Below are positions 56,191 through 64,000 of a stretch of 64,000 nt of DNA, one piece after another; positions within the stretch are counted from its first letter, which is position 1, and each line of letters begins with the position of its first letter. The stretch spans positions 248,001-312,000 of the forward strand of contig JANEZZ010001393.1 in NCBI GenBank assembly GCA_026122225.1, read 5' to 3'. Origin of the DNA: Heloderma charlesbogerti (taxonomy: Eukaryota; Chordata; Lepidosauria; Squamata; Helodermatidae). The notes under the pieces were generated by a model. The model made no database searches and had not been told where the DNA came from. It saw only the letters and a program-made list of their open reading frames with translations. Made by a program: the position numbers and the translations under genes.

Positions 56191-57032
56191 CGTAAGAACA
56201 GAAGAAGAGCCCTGCTGGATCAGACCAAGGGTCCATCTAGTTCAGCATTCTGTTCACACAGTGGCCAACCAGCTGTTGACCAGGAACCCACAAGCAGGAC
56301 ATGAGCACAACAGCACCCACCCACCCATTTTCCCCAGCAACTGGTGTACATAGACTCACTGCCTCTGGTACTGGAGGCAGCACATAGCCATCAAGACTAG
56401 TAGCCATTGATAGCCTTTTCCTTCAAGAATTTGTCTAACCCCCAAAGCCATCCAAATTGGTGGCCATCACTACATCCTGTGGTAGCAAATTCCATAGTTT
56501 AACTATGGACTGCGTGAAGAAGTATTTTCTTTTATCTGTCCTGAGTCTCCCACCAATCAGCTTCATAGGATGACCCCGGGTTCTAGTATTTTGAAAGAGG
56601 GAGAAAAATGTCTCCCTATCCACATTCTCCACACCATGCATAATTTTGTAGACCTCTATCATGTTTCTCCTTACCCTTCTTTTTCCAAGCTAAACAATCC
56701 CAGCTGTTACCTTCTCTCATAAGGGAGATGCTCCAGTCCCCTTGATCATTTCAGTTGCCCTTTTCTGCCCTTTTCCAGCTCTACAATATCTTCTTTTAGA
56801 TGTGACCAGAACTGTACACAGTATTCCAAGTGTGGTCACACCATAGATTTGTATAAGGACAGTATGATGCTGGCAGTTTTATTCTCAGTTCCTTTTCTAA
56901 CTATGCCTAAAACAAGGTTTGCCTTTTTTTTTTTTTTTTTACAGCAGCTGCACACTGGGTTGACATTTTCATTGAGCTGTCTGCCAAAACCCCAAGATCT
57001 CTTTCTTCACTGCTAGCTCAGATCCCACCAGA
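56191..57032 (-). other. CR1-b C-terminal codons and 3' UTR
   Basis: On minus, DREDTFFSLFQNTRTRGHPM (as HGVENVDRETFFSLFQN), MKLIGGRLRTDKRKYFF and SIVKLWNLLPQDVV are CR1 ORF2 C-terminal motifs (frame 56,435-56,662). Below 56,435 is the 3' UTR with the conserved GGTCTGATCCAGCAGGG block and tip. A pure T run lies at 56,921-56,940 (A on the coding strand). Confidence 0.85.
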
Positions 57033-57930
57033 TTATACTTGAAGTTGGGATTTTCTTGCCCCAACGTGCATCACTTTACACTTGCTTCCGCTGAACTGCA
57101 TTTGCCATTGAGATGCCCATTCTTCCAGTTTGAAGAGATCCTTTTGAACCTCTTCACAATCCCTTTTTGTTTTAACCACCATAAATAATTTGGTGTCAAC
57201 CACAAACTTGGCCACTTCACTGCTGACTCCTAATTCTACATCATTTATGAACAGGTTGAAAAGCATTGGTCCAAGTACATATCCCTTGGGACACCACTCA
57301 TTGGGAGAATTAACCATTTATTCCTGCTCTCTGCTTTTTGTTCTTTAATTAGTTACTGATTAATTAGAGGCCTGTCCTCTTATTCCAAGACTGCTAAGTT
57401 TGCTCAGGAGTCTTTGGTGAGGGACTTTGTCAAAAGCCTTTTGGAGGTCCAAGTGAACAATGTCTACTGAATCACCCCCGTCGACAGGTTTATTGATACT
57501 CTCAAAGAAATCTAAAAGGTTAGTGAGACAGGACTTACCTTTGCGGAAGCTGTGTTGATTCTTTTTCAGCAGGGCTTGTCCTTGTAGATGCTTACTAATT
57601 TTGTCTTTAATAATGCCTTCAACCAGTTTACCCAGATCAGAAGTTAAGCTAACTGGCCTGCAATTTACCGGATCCCTTTTTGAAAATTGGAGTTACATTG
57701 GCCATCTTCCAGTCCTCTGGTATAGAGGCTGATCTTGGGGACATGTTGCATATTTTGGTTAGAAGATCAGCAATTTCATATTTGAGTTCTTTGAGAACTC
57801 TAGGATGGATACCATCTGGGCCCAGTTATTTATTTGCTTTCAATTTATCAATAAGGTTGAGAATTTCATCTTTTGTCACCACTATTTGCCTCAGTTCCTT
57901 AGACTCCCTTCCTGAAAACATCAGTTTAGG
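57033..57930 (-). pseudogene. CR1-b ORF2 reverse transcriptase, decayed
   Basis: On minus, the LDLQKAFDKVPHQRLL block is at about 57,412-57,450. Then the frame 57,317-57,033 reads LGPMLFNLFINDVELGV, VAKFVVDTKLF and KLEEWASQWQMQFSGSKCKV. The catalytic FADD has become FVVD, so the active site is lost even apart from frameshifts. The upstream part, with a PVSLTS-type region, runs to 57,930, where a hAT element breaks it. Confidence 0.85.
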
Positions 57931-57931
57931 C

Positions 57932-58511
57932 TAGAGATGTCAGAGAAATCCACTGTGGATTCAAATGAGGCCGGATTCTTTGGAATCCGGCCTCAGGAAT
58001 CCACAGCGGATCGGGACCACTTACCTCCGCTCCAGGAGGACTGGAGGCGGAACGGCACTTGGCTGCTTCTTGCCAGCCAGAGCCATTCGCCTCCTCCTGT
58101 CCCTGCCGATTGCCATGTCTTTTCTTTAAAAATATAATAATAATGGCAATTGGGAGTATGTGCCCATAGACTTAGACGCAAACAGAGTCTTGAATCTTGC
58201 ATCTAAGTCTGTGTGTCCATAGGCTTATATGCAAGATTCACGTCTCTATTTTGCATATAAGTCTATGGGCACATCCTCCCAATCGCTTTTTTTTTTTAAG
58301 AAAAGACATGGCAATCGGCAGGGACAGGGAGGAGGCGAACGGCTCTGGCTGGCAGGAGGGAAGGTAAGCGGTCCCCAAGCCAGTTCCCCGCCCCCGGAAT
58401 CCTCGTGGAGTGGAGCCGCTCTGGAGGATTCAGGGGGGGAGGAACAGATCGCCTCTCTCCCCCCAATGGATTCCCCACTGGAACAGACAGTGGGGAATCC
58501 ATACACCCCTA
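57932..58511. mobile_element. hAT MITE in CR1-b, perfect 8-bp TSD (GTTTAGGC)
   Basis: It starts TAGAGATGTCAGAGAAATCC and ends ATACACCCCTA. GTTTAGGC is found at 57,924-57,931 and 58,512-58,519. Long inverted arms are present: GCCAGAGCCATTCGCCTCC to CATGTCTTTTCTTTA at about 58,075-58,130 against AAGAAAAGACATGGC to GGCTCTGGCTGGC at about 58,299-58,352, around a second palindrome with CATAGACTTAGACG / CATATAAGTCTATG. The 242-codon plus frame crossing its right end is not a gene. Confidence 0.93.
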
Positions 58512-58519
58512 GTTTAGGC

Positions 58520-59241
58520 ACAGGTATCTGTCCTATATCTTCTGCAGTGAAGATGGATGAAAATAATTTATTCAGCTTCTCTGTAGTCTCGTCCTCCTTC
58601 AGTATTCCTTTAACACCATTGTCATCCAGTGGTCCAACTGTCTTCCTAGCTGGTTTTCTGCTTCTGATATATTTAAAGAATTCTTTATTGTTGGCCTTGA
58701 TGTTGTTAGCAATATGCTCTTCAAAATGCTTTTTTGCATCTCTTATTGTCTGCTTGCATTGCCTTTGTGCAAGCTTGTGCTGCCTTTTGTTTTCCTCACT
58801 TGGGCAAGACTTCCATTTTTTGAAGGAAGTTCTCTTTCCTCTAATAGGTTGCTTAACACTGCTTATTAACCATGCTGGCGACCTCTTGGACTTGGTGCGA
58901 CCTTTCCTAACCTGTGGTGTACATTTTAGCTGGGCTTCTTATTGTGGTTTTGGGTAACTTCCAAATATTTTGAAAGGATTTAATCCCCTTGACTCCCCCT
59001 TTTAATTTCCTTTTCACCAGTTCCTTCATTTTAGAGAAGTGTCCTCTTTTGAAGACAAATGTGACTGTGTTGGACTTCCTGGGCAATTTTCCAGTTAAAT
59101 ATATATTAAATCTGATCGCACTGTGATCACTGCTTCCAGTTGGTTCAACAACATTGAGATCTCAAAGAAAGTCCTGGGCGACACCACTTAGGTTTAAATC
59201 CAAGGTCGCCTCCCTTCTGGTCGGTTCCATGACCAAATGTT
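58520..59241 (-). other. CR1-b ORF2 linker between endonuclease and RT
   Basis: This lies between the endonuclease and RT of CR1-b and is in CR1 order. On minus, short pieces such as a basic KRHKLAQRQCKQTIRDAKK-like stretch precede the RT. Frames are interrupted. Confidence 0.65.
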
Positions 59242-59690
59242 CTAGGGCCAATTGTTTAGGGCTTCGAGAAATTTAACCTCTTTGTCTTGGATGGAACATG
59301 CATTTATCCAATCCATGTGGGGGTAATTGAAGTCACCCATTATTACAACACTTCCTTGTTTGGAGGCCTCCCCAATTTCATTTTCCATCTCAAGGTCACT
59401 CTGAGCATTCGGGTCTGGGGGACGATAGCACATTCCTAGCACTAAAGTAGTTTTGGAACCTGGTATTGTCACCCACAGCACTTCTTTGGAAGATCCTACC
59501 CCTTTTAGGGGTTCTAGTCTGCTCGACACTATGCCCTCTTTGATGTACAAGGCAACACCTCCCCCAGTATGCCCTTCCCTGTCCTTCCTATAGAGTTTAT
59601 ATCCAGAGATGACTGTATCCTACTGGTTCTCTCCGTTCCACCAGGTTTCTGAAATGCTGACAATATCCAGGTTCTCCTTTAAAACTAAGC
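59242..59690 (-). pseudogene. CR1-b ORF2 endonuclease domain
   Basis: On minus, LVLKENLDIVSISETWWN carries the catalytic glutamate (ETWW). It is followed by GHTGGGVALYIKEGI, LWVTIPGSKTTLVLGMCYRP and VVIMGDFNYPHMDW (GDFN). This is the APE-type endonuclease that nicks target DNA to prime reverse transcription. There is a stop or shift between ETWWN and GHTGGG. Its first segment, QMLEASEPK, lies on the other side of the L2 at about 61,036-61,060. Confidence 0.88.
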
Positions 59691-59694
59691 AACT

Positions 59695-61035
59695 CTCCGG
59701 AGAGAGGGACAGGGGGAGTGCAACCCTGTTAATTCTGCTCGATCTCATTCTCTCATTGGCTTTTGATACCATTGACCACGGTATCCTCCTGGATCGACTC
59801 CATGGGATGGGTATTGCAGGCACTGTGCTACAGTGGTTCCCATCCTACCTACGGGGCCGATTTCAGAGAGTAACATTGGGTGACTATTCCTCGGCCCCTT
59901 GGCAATTGAGCTATGGGGTGCCGCAAGGTACCATCCTGTCCCCAATGTTGTTTAACATCTATATGAAGCCGCTGGGAGCGGTCATTAGGGAATTTGGAGC
60001 TAAATGCCATCAGTATGCTGATGACACGCAGCTCTGTCTCCCTGTGACATCTGAATCAGGAGAGGCTGTGCAAGTCCTGAATCGGTGCCTAGACTCAGTA
60101 ATAGGCTGGATGAGGGCCAATAAACTGAAGCTGAATCCTGGCAAGACAGAAGCCCTGTGGGTGAGTGGTTCCCGGGTCCGGGAGATAGGCTCATTGCCTG
60201 TTCTGGATGGGGTTGCACTCCCTCTGAAAGATCAGGTCTGTAGTCTGGGGGTACTCCAAGATCCATCACTGTCGCTGGAGGCCCAAGTGGTCGTGGCGGC
60301 TCGGAGTGCCTTTTACCAGCTTCGGCTGGTTCGCCAGCTACGGCCTCTCCTGGACGGGGATAGCTTGACCTCGGTGGTACAGGCATTAGTAACCTCAAGA
60401 CTGGATTACTGCAATGCACTCTATGTGGGGCTGCCCTTAAGGCTGGTCCGGAAGCTGGAGCTAGTGCAGAATGCAACAGCTTGGCTGTTGTCGGGAGCTG
60501 CCCCTTTTCAGTGTGTAACTCCTTTGCTGAGGGAACAGCACTGGCTGCCTATTCGCTACCAGGCCAGGTTTAAGGTATTAGTACTAGTGTACAAAGCCCT
60601 AAACAACTTGGGACCAGGATACCTGAGAGAGCGCCTCCTTCCCTACCAACCTGCCCGGTCACTGAGGTCATCAGAGGGCATGTTCCTGGTGGTTCCACAT
60701 GGACCTATGGCCCGGTTGGAGTCCACCAGGAGAAAAGCCTTCAGTGTGGTGGACCCCTTCCTGTGGAATTCCCTGCCTTTAGAGGTCAGGCAGGCGCCAA
60801 CATTGTGTTCCTTCCGGCGCCTCCTGAAGACGTTGTTCTTTCAAGAGGTCTTCCTTGCATGATCAGCCGTGGTTTGTTGAACTCCACTTCGTTGGGATTT
60901 GTCTTTTTTTTATGTTTTAAGTCTTTTAACTCTTTTAACCATTGTTTTATTCTTTTATCATGTTGTCACTGCTCCGAAATCTTCTGATGAGGAGCAGTAT
61001 ATAAATATTGTAAATAAATAAATAAAATAAATACA
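59695..61035 (+). mobile_element. L2 LINE nested in the CR1-b endonuclease
   Basis: It is opposite in orientation to its CR1 host. It is 5' truncated near the same RT position as the L2 at 23,916 (both start near [16 protein letters not shown]) and has an AATAAATAAATAAAATAAA tail. It splits the CR1 endonuclease codons for EASEPK and VLKENLDIV. Confidence 0.92.
59699..60862 (+). pseudogene. L2 ORF2 fragment: intact-frame RT and C-terminal domain
   Basis: About 387 uninterrupted codons: [14 protein letters not shown], a four-residue change ILSL before AFDTIDHGILLDRL, GVPQGTILSPMLFNIYM, CHQYADDTQLCL (YADD at 60,014-60,025), ANKLKLNPGKTEALWVSG, SRLDYCNALYVGLPLRLV, IRYQARFKVLVLVYKAL and FSVVDPFLWNSLPLEV. 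The frame is continuous up to the TGA after FFQEVFLA. It lacks the endonuclease and the first RT blocks, so it is a fragment. The open frame upstream of 59,699 is antisense CR1. Confidence 0.9.
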
Positions 61036-61271
61036 TTTTGGCTCAGAGGCTTCTAGCATTTGCACAGAAACACCGATACATGGTGTCCCTCCCCAGATGC
61101 CTCTGGCTTGTGGATCTTTTGCTATGGGACGTTGGCCCCTTTGATTGGCTGCTATGTTCTACCATGTATTCCTGGCTTATTTCCTCCCCTTATACATTTG
61201 GGCAATCAAAAACATTTTCATCTTAACCCAAACTGCATGCTTCACAACTCCTGCTGGCTTTCCCCCAAGGT

Positions 61272-61979
61272 TTAGTTTAAAAGCTGCTCTGCCACCCTTT
61301 TTATGTTTAGTGCCAGCAGTCTAGTTCCATTTTGGTTCAAGTGGAGTCCGTCCCTCTTGTACAGGCCTGGCTTGTCCCAAAATGTTCCCCAGTGCCTAAC
61401 AAATCTGAACCCCTGCTCCCAGCACCACCGTCTCATCCACGCATTGAGACTCCTCAGCTTTGCCTGTATAGCTGGCCCTGTGCGTGGAAGAGGGAGCATT
61501 TCCAAGAAAGCCACCTTGGTGGTCCTGGATTTCAACCTCCTACCTAGCAAGCTAAATTTGGCTTCTAGGACCACACAACTACATTTTCCCACATCGTTGG
61601 TACCAACATGGACCACGACCACTGATTCTACCCCAGCACTATCTACTAGGCTATCTAGACGGCACATGATATCTGCAACTTTTGCACCAGGCAGGCAATT
61701 TACCATGCCATCTACATGCCCATCACAAACCCAGGTGTCTGTGTGTCTAATGATTGAATCTCACACTACCACAAGCCCCCCTTCCCCCTGAGGCACATCC
61801 TCAGTGCGAGAGGATATTTGTTCATCTTCCGAGGAATGGGTCCCTTGTAAGGGATCATTTCCCTCTTCCTCAGAATGACACCCTCCTTCCCCAAGACCTG
61901 CATTCTCGGTAACAGTAGAGGAGCCATCACTCTGGGAGTGGGACACAGCTAACAGGTCCCTGAAGGTCTGATCCACCAA
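61272..61979 (-). pseudogene. CR1-b ORF1 with SGNH-esterase domain
   Basis: On minus, one frame runs QTFRDLLAVSHSQSDGSS, a stop TGA (61,761-61,763) exactly before DSIIRHTDTWVC, then LPGAKVADIMCRLDSLV, VVVHVGTNDVGKCS, FLEMLPLPRTGPAIQ, RFVRHWGTFWDKPGLYKRDG and LHLNQNGTRLLALNI. The GDS, GTND and DGLHLN blocks are the catalytic blocks of SGNH hydrolases, which occur in ORF1 of CR1 elements. The stop replaces the glycine of GDS (one base, GGA to TGA). Just upstream (61,985-62,060), in another frame, a heptad-like stretch LALKEQVRSLEAKVADLEKL suggests a coiled coil and a frameshift. Confidence 0.88.
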
Positions 61980-62734
61980 CCTCTGCCTCTCTTAGCTTCT
62001 CCAGGTCAGCAACCTTGGCCTCAAGGGAACGAACTTGTTCCTTGAGAGCCAGGAACTCATTACACCAAGCTCACATCCATGACTTCTGTCCAGCAGGTAG
62101 ACAGTCATACATGTGTCACTCAGTGCAATATACTGGATAGCCTCTGCCCCCTGCTGGCTTTTTACCTTCATAACTGGTTTTTTTATTTGGGTGTGTTTTC
62201 CCTTGAAAACTTAGCTGTTTATTACGAGAAGGGGGAAATTATTTATAGTCATTTATTTACAGTTACTTACTGTGAGCACGGAATAAGGAAGAAAGAGTCG
62301 AATGTCCTGGCATCCTCATCATGTTGCTAAACTCTCACAGTTGCTTAACTTACTTGTTTGCTGATGCTTTGGCCCTGGAATTCCTCATACTCAAAGGGTT
62401 GGCTCCCTTACAAGCGTGCCTCCTTATATAAATAGGCCCAGCTGCTGCTGCAGTGAATCTGATTGGAGGGTATCGTTTGAAAAGCAAGGGAGGCTGTGTG
62501 TGAACTCCTGATCAGCACTGTTTCAGTGGCTGAGAATGTAGGTCAGTTGGCCCCCCAGGGAATGGTGATTCCTATTTAGGAAGGAGGGCTATTAACAATA
62601 GTGAATGGGAGACCTATTGAGGGGAGATCCTCTATTCAATGGGTCATTGGAGGGAACAGCAGACAAAGGGTAGGTGATCTGGGAAGGCTGTGGCTTGCAA
62701 GGTCTGGATCCTTTTTCTGTGTGTTTTTTAAAAC
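61980..62734 (-). other. CR1-b 5' region with TATA-like motif
   Basis: This lies upstream of ORF1 on the minus strand. It includes the coiled-coil part of ORF1 to about 62,075 and then noncoding sequence. TATATAAG lies on minus at about 62,423-62,430. The block AGTTGCTTAACTTACTTG at 62,340 recurs at 63,945. Confidence 0.55.
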
Positions 62735-63530
62735 TAGGGATGTACGAAACTCACTTACCTTTTCGCGGATTGATTTGCGGTGGGGGGGGGAGGTGCTCCG
62801 TCCCTCCCCCTGGAATCCTCGACGGGGGGGGGGAAGCGATCCGGTCCTCCCCCCTGGAATCCTGCCTGGCCGGCTCCGCTCCGCAGCGGCTCTGTGGAGC
62901 AGCCGGCCAGGGCCGTCCGCAGCTGGATTTCCGGCCACGGAAGGGGTGGTGAGGATGCAAAGGGCGGCCACTGTAGCGGCTGCCATTTGCGTCCAGCCCG
63001 GCTGCCGTGATAAGCTATGTAAGTATTTACGTAGCCTATCATGGCTAACCCCCCCCCACAAAAACCAGCGTATGCAAATGGCGGCAGCTATGGTGGCCTC
63101 CATTTGCGTTCCCTATTTTTCGCTGTTCTAGCCTACGTAAATATTTACGTAGGCTATTACAGCAAGAAAAAGGGGAACGCAAATAGCGTGGTGGGCGCTA
63201 TTTGCGTTCCTTTATTTTTCGCCATGCTAGCCTACGTAAATATTTATGTAGGCTAGAACAGCGAAAAATAGGGAACGCAAATTGCGGCCGCTGTAGCCGC
63301 CGCCATTTGCGTATGCCGTTTTTTTTTTATTGGCTTGCTGTGATGGGCTATGTAAATACTTGGAGCCGCCGCCGTCCGGAACATCCGCCCCAGGTAAGCC
63401 TTGTCCCACGGGGAATCCGCGGGGGTGTGTGCGGGGGGGTGGCAGGCCGTTCCGCCACGGATTTTGGGGGGCTGAATGCCAGTGCATTCGGCCTCACTGA
63501 AATCCGTGGTGGAATTTTCCGCCATCCCTA
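62735..63530. mobile_element. hAT MITE built from alternating palindromes, perfect 8-bp TSD (TTTAAAAC)
   Basis: It starts TAGGGATGTACGAAACTC and ends TTTTCCGCCATCCCTA. TTTAAAAC is at 62,727-62,734 and 63,531-63,538. The middle (about 62,960-63,360) alternates two palindromes: P, of the form CCTACGTAAATATTTACGTAGG, at about 63,015, 63,131, 63,231 and a half copy at 63,347; and Q, of the form AACGCAAAT...ATTTGCGTT, at about 62,985, 63,072, 63,178 and 63,277. The overlapping frames of up to 176 codons on both strands are a result of this structure, not genes. Confidence 0.92.
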
Positions 63531-63538
63531 TTTAAAAC

Positions 63539-64000
63539 GTAGTTGATATACTGAACTCTTAAACTTGCTTTATTTAATGAACTGCTCTTTAAGGCCTAAA
63601 GCCTGAGCCCAAACTGAAGCTAGGCTGCACTTTTTCCTGCTTTAAGCAGACACTTGTTCTCCCTTTCTAAGCTTGGGGTTAGTTAAAAATATGCAGCTGA
63701 GGTTCTTTTCAACAACTCAGCGGTCTTTGTTAATGCAAGGCTGCAAGGCCTGTAAGTTCTTGCTAGATCCCCCCCCCCCAATATTTATCTCTCTCTTGTA
63801 AGTTTGTAAGGGGTTATCCCTCTGAGATTTAGCTGTGCTCTTGTTTTGGCTTCAGCTACTATTTATCAATTCTAAATGATTACCTAAGGTACTTTTATAG
63901 ATAATTAAGTCAATTCAGTTACGTTTCCCTCACACAGTTGCTTAACTCGCTTATTTGCTGATGCTTTGTCCTTGGGGCTGAGATGCTTCATCTCAAAACA
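63539..64000 (-). other. CR1-b 5' region continuing past the window edge
   Basis: The sequence includes CTGCTTTAAGCAG and AGTTGCTTAACTCGC (63,945), the second matching 62,340. It has no coding frame and ends at the window edge without a visible 5' terminus. Confidence 0.55.

Larger units (their letters stand above)
56191..64000 (-). mobile_element. CR1-b, long CR1 LINE with ORF1 and ORF2 remains, triply interrupted
   Basis: On the minus strand the order is 5' region (to the window edge and beyond), ORF1 with esterase motifs (61,979-61,272), ORF2 endonuclease (about 61,060-61,036 and 59,690-59,242), linker, reverse transcriptase (57,930-57,033), C-terminal codons and 3' UTR ending at the TTCTTCTGTTC-type tip at 56,191. 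Without the inserted hAT (580 bases), L2 (about 1,340) and hAT (796), the CR1 part seen is about 5.1 kb, near full length. Frames are broken by stops and shifts. Confidence 0.9.

Noticed and set aside
58229..58957. A 242-codon plus frame with hydrophobic segments
   Set aside because: It is partly hAT MITE and partly antisense to CR1-b ORF2; the leucine-rich membrane-like stretch is antisense of a charged region.
61303..61791. A 162-codon plus frame
   Set aside because: It is antisense to the CR1-b ORF1 esterase frame, which has the clear SGNH motifs.
62601..63131. A 176-codon plus frame and a 155-codon minus frame
   Set aside because: Both cross the left boundary of the palindromic hAT element and overlap each other; the frames come from GC-rich inverted sequence.
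1..64000. CRISPR arrays, bacterial operons, tRNA and rRNA genes, prophage
   Set aside because: Repeats are transposon-derived and dispersed, not regularly spaced; no cloverleaf or rRNA signature was seen, and the sequence is clearly vertebrate.
1..64000. Endogenous retrovirus or LTR retrotransposon
   Set aside because: No paired long terminal repeats, primer-binding site or gag-pol motifs were found; all RT motifs are of the L2 or CR1 non-LTR type.

Overview
This window looks like intergenic DNA from a reptile, most likely a squamate (lizard or snake lineage). I found no host protein-coding gene, no rRNA or tRNA, no CRISPR array and no bacterial-type operon. The organism call rests on the repeat content: CR1 elements with ATTCTATG-type ends, active-looking L2 elements of the vertebrate type, many short hAT and Harbinger-like MITEs, one Tc1/mariner element, and the GCAATCCTATGC family of short palindromic repeats. 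The ORFs that carry recognisable domains all belong to transposable elements; most other long reading frames are chance frames in repeats.

Layout. 1-5,600 is mostly unique-looking DNA with one MITE (472-853), a (CT)n microsatellite and a near-perfect hairpin MITE (4,284-4,392). A decayed L2 lies at about 5,645-6,455, followed by a foldback repeat. 7,000-23,600 is sparse: scattered MITEs, CR1 3' ends and old L2 tails. 23,726-26,775 is a CR1 on the minus strand with an L2 inserted in it. 28,826-29,900 holds two adjacent copies of one MITE family. 31,735-33,184 has two hAT MITEs. At 38,029-38,640 a hAT MITE is split by a CR1 end. At 39,190-42,169 a MITE is split by an L2 whose reading frame has only one stop codon. 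At 43,087-43,864 a MITE is split by a Harbinger-like MITE. 49,134-50,949 has a hAT MITE with a perfect 8-bp target duplication, followed within 20 bp by a Tc1/mariner element. 53,100-54,545 carries a CR1 end, a second copy of the Harbinger-like MITE and a foldback element.

The right end, from 56,191 to the window edge, is one long CR1 on the minus strand. It has its 3' end, reverse transcriptase, endonuclease, an ORF1 with SGNH-esterase motifs and a repeated 5' region, interrupted by three younger elements: a hAT MITE at 57,932-58,511, an L2 at about 59,695-61,035 and a hAT MITE at 62,735-63,530.

How the parts relate. The nesting gives a relative order of activity: CR1 is oldest, and the L2, hAT and Harbinger-like elements are younger. 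The autonomous sources of the MITEs are not in the window. The most interesting signals are a MITE family with consistent 3-bp target duplications, a hAT element built of alternating palindromes, the nested CR1 with esterase ORF1, and a few repeat-free stretches that could be conserved noncoding elements.
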